Shown one piece after another: positions 58,485-64,000 of a DNA stretch of 64,000 bases. Origin of the DNA: Benincasa hispida. Lineage: Eukaryota > Streptophyta > Magnoliopsida > Cucurbitales > Cucurbitaceae. The translations under genes were made by a program, and so were the position numbers. The stretch spans positions 39,557,759 through 39,621,758 of the forward strand of contig NC_052358.1 of assembly GCF_009727055.1 (NCBI RefSeq), in the 5' to 3' direction. Numbering within the stretch: the stretch's first letter is position 1; each line of letters starts with the position of its first letter. The notes below the pieces were generated by a model. It did not search any database. It saw only the letters and a list, made by a program, of their open reading frames with translations, and was not told the DNA's origin.

Positions 58485-58696
58485 TGTTGAAAATAGGGTT
58501 TTTACGCTAGGGGTATTTTTGTAATTGCTTCTAACCCTAGGGTTCTCTACAAATCTATTTATTCACCCTGTTCTCATGTATTCGGTGTATTAGTTTTATA
58601 ATAATAAAAGAAAAGATCTGTACTGTGGTTTTTCTCCCTGGTCTAAGGTTTCCACGTAAATATTGTGTTTTTTCTCTATTATTATTATTTTTATCA
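58485..58696 (+). repeat. 5' LTR of the copia element
   Basis: 212 bases, TGTTGAAAATAGGG...TTTTTATCA. 'cctattaattcatgtattcgg' area and 'ttttataataataaaag' (about 58594) look like the TATA/polyadenylation region. Confidence 0.95.
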
Positions 58697-58707
58697 TGGT
58701 ATCAGAG
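58697..58707 (+). other. Met-tRNA primer binding site
   Basis: TGGTATCAGAG directly after the 5' LTR, complementary to initiator methionine tRNA. Confidence 0.9.
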
Positions 58708-58795
58708 AAAAGGGACGAAATCCTAGCAATTATGGAAGAAAACCATCCACAATCGCCTTCCACTGGTGGATCTTCAAGTTTTGATATGCAAACCC

Positions 58796-58885
58796 CTATT
58801 AGGGTTGCGGTTAAGGAGTGTTTTCAGGCTGGCCTACCAGACTTAATCTCCGCCGTCCGATTGCAGGCAACCAATTCTTCAGGAA
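58796..58885 (+). repeat. Left copy of 90-bp duplication flanking the adapter
   Basis: Begins 'ctattagggttgcggttaag' and ends 'caattcttcaggaa'. It differs from 58924-59013 by one base (gctggcc versus gctgccc). Confidence 0.95.
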
Positions 58886-58923
58886 CTGTCTCTTATACAC
58901 ATCTAGATGTGTATAAGAGACAG
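58886..58923. other. Nextera mate-pair junction adapter (assembly contaminant)
   Basis: CTGTCTCTTATACACATCT (58886-58904) followed with no gap by its complement AGATGTGTATAAGAGACAG (58905-58923). These are two 19-bp Tn5 mosaic ends as used in Illumina Nextera mate-pair libraries. The exact back-to-back junction does not arise from a natural transposon. It adds the known artefact peptide VSYTHLDVYKRQ to the gag reading frame. Confidence 0.98.
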
Positions 58924-59013
58924 CTATTAGGGTTGCGGTTAAGGAGTGTTTTCAGGCTGCCCTACCAGACTTAATCTCCGCCGTCCGATTGCAGGCAACC
59001 AATTCTTCAGGAA
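58924..59013 (+). repeat. Right copy of 90-bp duplication flanking the adapter
   Basis: Copy of 58796-58885 with one mismatch. After it, gag continues '...ggaaaccatctggttgc'. Both copies most likely represent one genomic segment. Confidence 0.95.
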
Positions 59014-62000
59014 ACCATCTGGTTGCAACAGGATCACAGTCGTTGATCAGGAACAACCCAAGAACATCAACAGACAGAGGCGTTTCCAACGTGCAGACGA
59101 CTGACGAGCTTCCGCTCCTCCTCGGATATTTGAGTTTTCGGTCCTCGATTATGGGGTTTTGTCTTCTGTCGAACCCAATTTTCCGATCGATGAAGCAGCA
59201 CTGCCTAGGGTTTCATCTTCTACCTCCTTCAGAAACACGACCACACCATCGATGTACACCTAAGAAGTCGCGACAGGCCCGGTGAGTTACTCCGTCCGGT
59301 AAGGAGAGAAAAATCTCTCTGATTCTGTTCTCGGTTCATTTGACTAGAGGGATGAGAGATTTTCCGGCAACCATCTTGAGCAGCGCAGCCGACCGGGGCC
59401 CTCTCATTTATCGGCGATCTCTCAACCAGCTACCAGTGCCCCGCCGGTGACCATGGTGACTTAGTTTTTCAGCCGGTTGTAGTTCAGTTCATTACTTCGA
59501 TGATGTGAGACATTGGTTAGCCTTTTTGCATCAGCAGATTTCAGATACAATGTTGGCACAACTTCCCAACCGCCTACTGGTCAAGAGAATCCGGTAAACT
59601 CGTTATCTATTTTGCCCAATACAAATTACTTAACTGGTTCAGTGGGCAATTCTGCAAGAGTTCTGGTTGGAGAAAAACTGAATGGGGAGAATTACTTCTC
59701 ATAGTCTCAGTCAATTCCAATGGCTCTAGAAGATAGGCACAAATTCAGATATCTGATAGGAGAAATTCCGCAACCCATCCCAGGTAATCCTCAAGAAAGA
59801 ATCTGGAAAGGGGAGGACTCTTTGATACAGTCTACTCTTATCAACAGTATGGAGCCCCAGATTGGCCAGCCTCTTCTATATGCAGCAACTGCAAGAGATA
59901 TCTAGGAGGCAACCAAAGACTTGTACTCACAACGACAAAACGCATCCCGGTTGTACACTTTACATAAACAAGTCCATGGATGCAAGAAAGGAAACATGAC
60001 TGTTATGTCTTACTTCAATAAGCTGTTAGTTTTTTGGCAAGAAATGGATTTTTGCCGGGATATTATCTAGAACTGCGCACAGGATAGGGCACAGTATTTG
60101 AAGCTTGAAGAGGCAGATCGGGTTTATGTGTTTTTGGCCAAATTAAACCCAAAATATGATAGTGTTCGAAGTCGCTTATTGGGTTAACGACCTATTCGTC
60201 TCTCCGAGAGGTGTGTTTCGAGATTCATCTAGAAGAAGACCGATCACAGGCTATGAACAGTCCAGTGATAGCCTCTGTTGATGCATCAGCATTTGTCTCA
60301 AAGGCGTCCAATTTCGACAGTGACAAAAAGCCCATACCTGTCTGTGAGCACTGTATGAAGTCGTGGCATACGAAGAACCAATGTTGGAAGCTGCACGGCA
60401 GGCCCCCAAACAGTAAGAAACGATAGTCCCATGATAGATCAAACTCCGGACGTACTTCTGTAAGTGATCTTGTTACTGAAAATTCACAGCATCAGTCATT
60501 AGCCCATAGTAAGACCAATGTGAATGCCGTCGGAGTAAGTGCCATTGCTCAATCAGGTACATTCTCAGCTCTTGGTCTTGTTAGCATTAATGGAAAGAAA
60601 CCCTGGATCGTAGATTCAGGGGCCATAGATCATCTCACTAATTCTTTAGAATTATTTGTTACTTATTGCCCGAGTGCGGGTTATGAATGTATCAGAATTG
60701 CAGATGGGTTTTTTGTCGCAGTTGCATGAAAAGGGAATACTTTTCCTCTTGATGGTTTTATTTTATGTGATACTCTTCATGTGCCACAAATATCATATAA
60801 TCTTTTACCGGTCAGTAAAATTACAAGAGATTTGAACTGTAAAGCTATTTTTTCACCAGACTCTGTTGTGTTTCAGGATTAGAAGTCGGGGATGACGATT
60901 GGCACTGCCCGGCATGATAGGGGGCTCTACTTTCTTTCTGACAGGACTTTTTCTAGGGAGGATCACACCACTGGTTTTATGTTCATCATGGAGTAGCCGT
61001 GTGCTTATACTCCTCAACAAAATGGAGTAGCCAAGCGTAAAAATCGCCATCTGGTGGAAGTTTCCCTGTCTTTAATGTTGTCTGCTACTCTTCCATCCTA
61101 CCTATGGGGAGATGCCATTCTTACAACAGCTCACCTCATCAACCGTATGCCTTCTCGTGTCCTTGACTTTCATAATCCCTAAGACCTTTTCAAAGAATCT
61201 TTTCCGGCTACTCGTCTGATTTTCGATGTACCCCTCCGAGTCTTCGGCTGTGTCGCTTTTATCCACTCTCATGGCCCAAATCGCACAAAATTTCACCCTC
61301 GTGCTAAAAAATGTGTCTTTGTTAGGTATCCCTTTCATCAACATGGATATAAATGCTATCATCCATCCTCTAGAAAATATTTTGTCTCCATGGATATTAC
61401 CTTTGTTGAAGACCAACCTTTCTTTCCCGTTAGTCATCTTCAAGGGGAGAGTCCAAGTGAAGAGTCTAACTGGTCCACCTATGCTATTCCCTTAGGGGAT
61501 TCCACTATGATCCCTTCCACTAGTTCTGAGAGAGCCTGCCCTGTTCTCCCTACCAACCAGCTTCCTTGGATAACCTACTATAGGAAGAATCATTGAAAGG
61601 AAGAATTGCCACCTGTTAATTCGTCAGCTCAGGTCCTCTCTCGACCTTCTGATAGCACTAAGAAAAGGTACTCACTCATGTGCAAAGTACTCTATGCACA
61701 GCTACTTGACATATAATAACTTGTCTTCCGAGTTTAAAGCATTTACCACTAGCTTGGACACCATAATAATTCCAAGCAATATCTGTGAAGCCATGGAGAA
61801 CTCTGAATGGAAATTGGCTGTTATGGAAGAAATGAGGGCGCTTGAGAAAAATGGCTCATGAGAATAGGTGCTTTTATTAGAAGGACACAAGACAGTTCGT
61901 TGCAAATGGGTTTTCACTTTAAAATATAAATAAGATGGGACGATTGATCGGTATAAGGCCAAACTTATTGCTAAAGGTTTTACCCAGACTTAAGAGTTGA

Positions 62001-63301
62001 TTATTCTGAAACATTATCTCCTGTAGCTAAACTCAATACTATTCGTGTGTTGTTGTCAATTGTTGTTAACAAAGATTGGCCACTGTATCAATTGGACGTT
62101 AAAAATGTGTTCCTTAATGGTGAACTTGAAGAGGAGGTCTATATGAGCCCGCCTTCTGGATTTGAAAGTCAGTTCAAGCACAAGGTTTGCAGACTGAAGA
62201 AATCCTTATATAGACTGAAATAATCCCCAAAGGCTTGGTTCGATAGGTTTACTACATTTGTTAAGGCACAAAGTTACAACTAAGGGCACTCAGATCATAC
62301 ACTATTTACAAAACGATCTATTTTCAGGAAGGTTTTTGTTCTCATAGTGTATGTTGATGATATTGTTTTGTCCAATGATGATGAGAGTGAGATCATGAGG
62401 CTTAAAATGAGAATGGCCAAAGAATTTGAAATTAAAGACCTTGGTAATCTGAGATACTTCCTGGGAATGGAGGTAGCTTGATCAAGAGAAGGTATTTCAG
62501 TATCGCAAAGAAAATATACACTTGATTTACTCAAAGAGACAGACATGACTGGATATAAACCTGTTGACACACCTGTGGAGTATAATGCAAAACTTAGTGT
62601 TACAAACAACGGGGTTCTTGTGAGGAAAGAAAGGTACCAAAGGTTGGTTGGAAAGCTGATCTACCTATCCCATACCAGATCAGACATTTCATATGCAGTA
62701 AGCATGTGAGCCAGTTTATGCAAGCTCCTATGAGGAACATATGAATGTAGTTGAGCATATCCTTCGATATTTGAAGGGAACCCCCGGTAAAGGCATAATG
62801 TTTAAAAAAATCTGGGAAAAGAACGATTGAAGCCTATACAGATTCTGATTGGGCAAGCTCTGTTATTGATAGAAAGTCAACTTCTGGATATTGTACCTTT
62901 TTCTGGGGTAACCTTGTCAGTTGGCGAACTAAGAAACAGGGAGTAGTGGCGAGGAGTAGTGTTGAAGCTGAGTACAGGGCAATGAATTTGGGAATATATG
63001 AAGAAATCTGGTTAAATAAGGTGTTGACTGATCTTTACCAAGACAGTGAGCTTCCAATGAAGTTGTTCTGTGATAATAAAGCTGCAATAACATTGCGACC
63101 AACCAATTCAGCATGACAGAACCAAACATATAGGGATTGACCGATACTTCATTAAAGAAAGACTGGATAACGGGAGCATTTGTATTCCCTATATTCTGTC
63201 TAATCAACAAGTGGCAGATGTTCTCACCAAGGAGCTGCTTAGATCAAATTTTGACTATTGTCTCAGCAAGTTGGGTCTTATCAACATTTATGCACCAACT
63301 T

Positions 63302-63310
63302 GAGGGGGAG
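63302..63310 (+). other. Polypurine tract
   Basis: GAGGGGGAG immediately before the 3' LTR, the plus-strand primer of the copia element. Confidence 0.9.
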
Positions 63311-63522
63311 TGTTGAAAATAGGGTTTTTACTCTAGGGGTATTTTTGTAATTGCCTCTAACCCTAAGGTTCTCTACAAGTCTATTTATTCACCCTGTTCT
63401 CATGTATTCAGTATATTAGTTTTATAATAATAAAAGAAAAGATTTGTACCGTGGTTTTTCTCCCTGATCTAGGGTTTCCACGTAAATATTGTGTTTTTTC
63501 TTTGTTATTATTATTTTCATCA
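63311..63522 (+). repeat. 3' LTR of the copia element
   Basis: 212 bases, same start TGTTGAAAATAGGG and end TCATCA as the 5' LTR, then ATTAG. Confidence 0.95.
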
Positions 63523-63840
63523 ATTAGATATTTGGCATATAACAATGACTTAATTTACATCGAATGAGCACTTTATCTTAAAACTAAACGAGTCCTTTAT
63601 CATTCCATATATCCCTTGCAATTTACTTTTCTTGCATCTTTATAAATCAAAACCAAAACCCTGTTTTTACCGTTTTTTGCACAGTCAAATCTAACATAAA
63701 AATAAATTAATTCTTCGCTTCTCTATGGTTTGACCCCGCACTTACCACCGTTGCTACATTTTAGTAGTAATAGGAGTATTTCGGTGATATTATAAATTTT
63801 CTTTTAACCAGACTCGAGTTTTAATTAACACGTAGGATTT
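63523..63840 (+). repeat. Ty3/gypsy 3' LTR, second part
   Basis: Continues the LTR from 58484 after the ATTAG duplication. 'cttctctatggtttgaccccgcact' (63717) and 'accagactcgag' (63809) are the 3'-end phrases of this LTR group, equivalent to 'cttccctatggatcgacc' at 1397. The exact end is not defined. Confidence 0.65.
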
Positions 63841-64000
63841 CTGGCTTTGCTAGTCGTCGTTGTGTTTCACTGGATCTTTTTGTTGGTAAGTTTTGGCAAT
63901 TTTGCTTGTGTTAGTGTGCCCATTAGATGGGTGTAAATTTTGGAGCCAAGGATTAATTTGCCTTCATTTTATTTTGGGTTCTTAGCCGACGTTCACTAGA
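63841..64000. other. Window end, unassigned
   Basis: 160 bases with nothing recognisable beyond a possible continuation of the gypsy LTR. Confidence 0.35.

Larger units (their letters stand above)
58700..63290 (+). pseudogene. Ty1/copia gag-pol (integrase core deleted, many stops)
   Basis: Gag starts near 58690 ('MVSEKRDEILAIMEE'), is broken by the adapter artefact and continues decayed to 60430 ('VLVGEKLNGENYFS', 'RIWKGEDSLIQSTLINSMEPQ'). Knuckle 'CEHCMKSWHTKNQC' (about 60340-60381) is intact. Protease 'WIVDSGAIDHLT' has DSGA at 60613-60624. Gag-pre-integrase and the integrase N-terminus and core, with both catalytic Asp, are deleted near 60960-60990. What remains begins 'CAYTPQQNGVAKRKNRHL', with the catalytic Glu as Lys (61033-61035). 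RT follows at about 61800-62700: 'LDVKNVFLNGELEEEVYM' and YVDD at 62350-62361, with stops. RNase H ('VEAEYRAMNLGIYEEIWLNKV', 'CDNKAAI') is in pieces at 62800-63240. Confidence 0.92.
58485..63522 (+). mobile_element. Complete but dead Ty1/copia element with 212-bp LTRs
   Basis: Two direct LTRs of 212 bases each, perfect ATTAG duplication, Met-tRNA primer site, polypurine tract and gag-protease-integrase-RT-RNase H order. By eye the LTRs differ at 13 of 212 bases (12 transitions, 1 transversion), about 6%. Inserted in a gypsy LTR. It includes a 38-bp sequencing adapter plus a 90-bp duplication (assembly artefact) in gag. Its coding part has many stops and lacks the integrase core, so it is non-autonomous. 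It is the youngest insertion whose age can be judged from paired LTRs in this window. Confidence 0.95.

Noticed and set aside
58886..58923. Possible natural Tn5-like insertion
   Set aside because: Two 19-bp mosaic ends directly abut with no cargo, flanked by 90-bp and not 9-bp duplications; this is the commercial mate-pair junction.

Overview
The window looks like gene-poor, repeat-saturated nuclear DNA of a flowering plant, probably pericentromeric. Nearly everything is AT-rich retrotransposon debris. The Ty1/copia gag type seen here (21,506-22,290; 29,480-29,850) and its ~2 kb LTRs look familiar from cucurbit genomes, so Cucurbitaceae is my best guess. That rests on recognition, not on a search. 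I support one host gene: a small secreted peptide precursor with two SGPS motifs (PIP/PIPL-like, 42,160-42,444, minus strand).

Layout. 1-3,870 (+): a Ty3/gypsy (Athila/Tat-type) LTR and an internally deleted pol. 4,121-6,450: LTR-like sequence and a degenerate tandem repeat. 6,680-9,997 (-): a copia pol with its 3' LTR, fused to a truncated LTR of 'family A' (9,998-11,641). 12,120-15,417 (+): a second copia with short LTR, Met-tRNA primer site, gag, protease and integrase, cut off at the start of RT. 16,190-17,547 (-): a third copia remnant. 17,548-28,600 (+): a long-LTR copia (LTR, primer site, ~2 kb leader, gag, integrase, RT, RNase H) split by a family B LTR and by a ~2.05 kb solo LTR inside RT. 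28,735-34,504: family B LTRs with a minus-strand gag/protease. 34,505-37,778 (-): a gypsy LTR, Asp-tRNA primer site and gag with a family A LTR inside gag. 38,852-39,401: a hAT-type MITE with a perfect 8-bp duplication. 39,809-41,645: a family A LTR. 42,160-42,558: the peptide gene with TATA box and W-box. 48,232-51,865: a defective CACTA transposon with matching terminal repeats and a GTA duplication. 53,270-58,484 (+): another gypsy remnant whose 3' LTR is split by a complete but dead copia (58,485-63,522; 212-bp LTRs, ATTAG duplication). The gypsy LTR resumes at 63,523.

No autonomous transposon is present: every polyprotein carries stops, frameshifts or deletions. Three of the four copia integrases that can be read at that point have lost the catalytic glutamate, and one of two gypsy pols has lost its RT core. 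The strangest item is not biological. At 58,886-58,923 there is a perfect 38-bp Illumina Nextera mate-pair junction adapter flanked by a 90-bp duplication, which is an assembly error inside the copia gag. I found no convincing undescribed biological system. The most notable sequence-level signals are short palindromic word clusters that recur at similar places in several LTR families, and a conserved hairpin at the gypsy LTR start.
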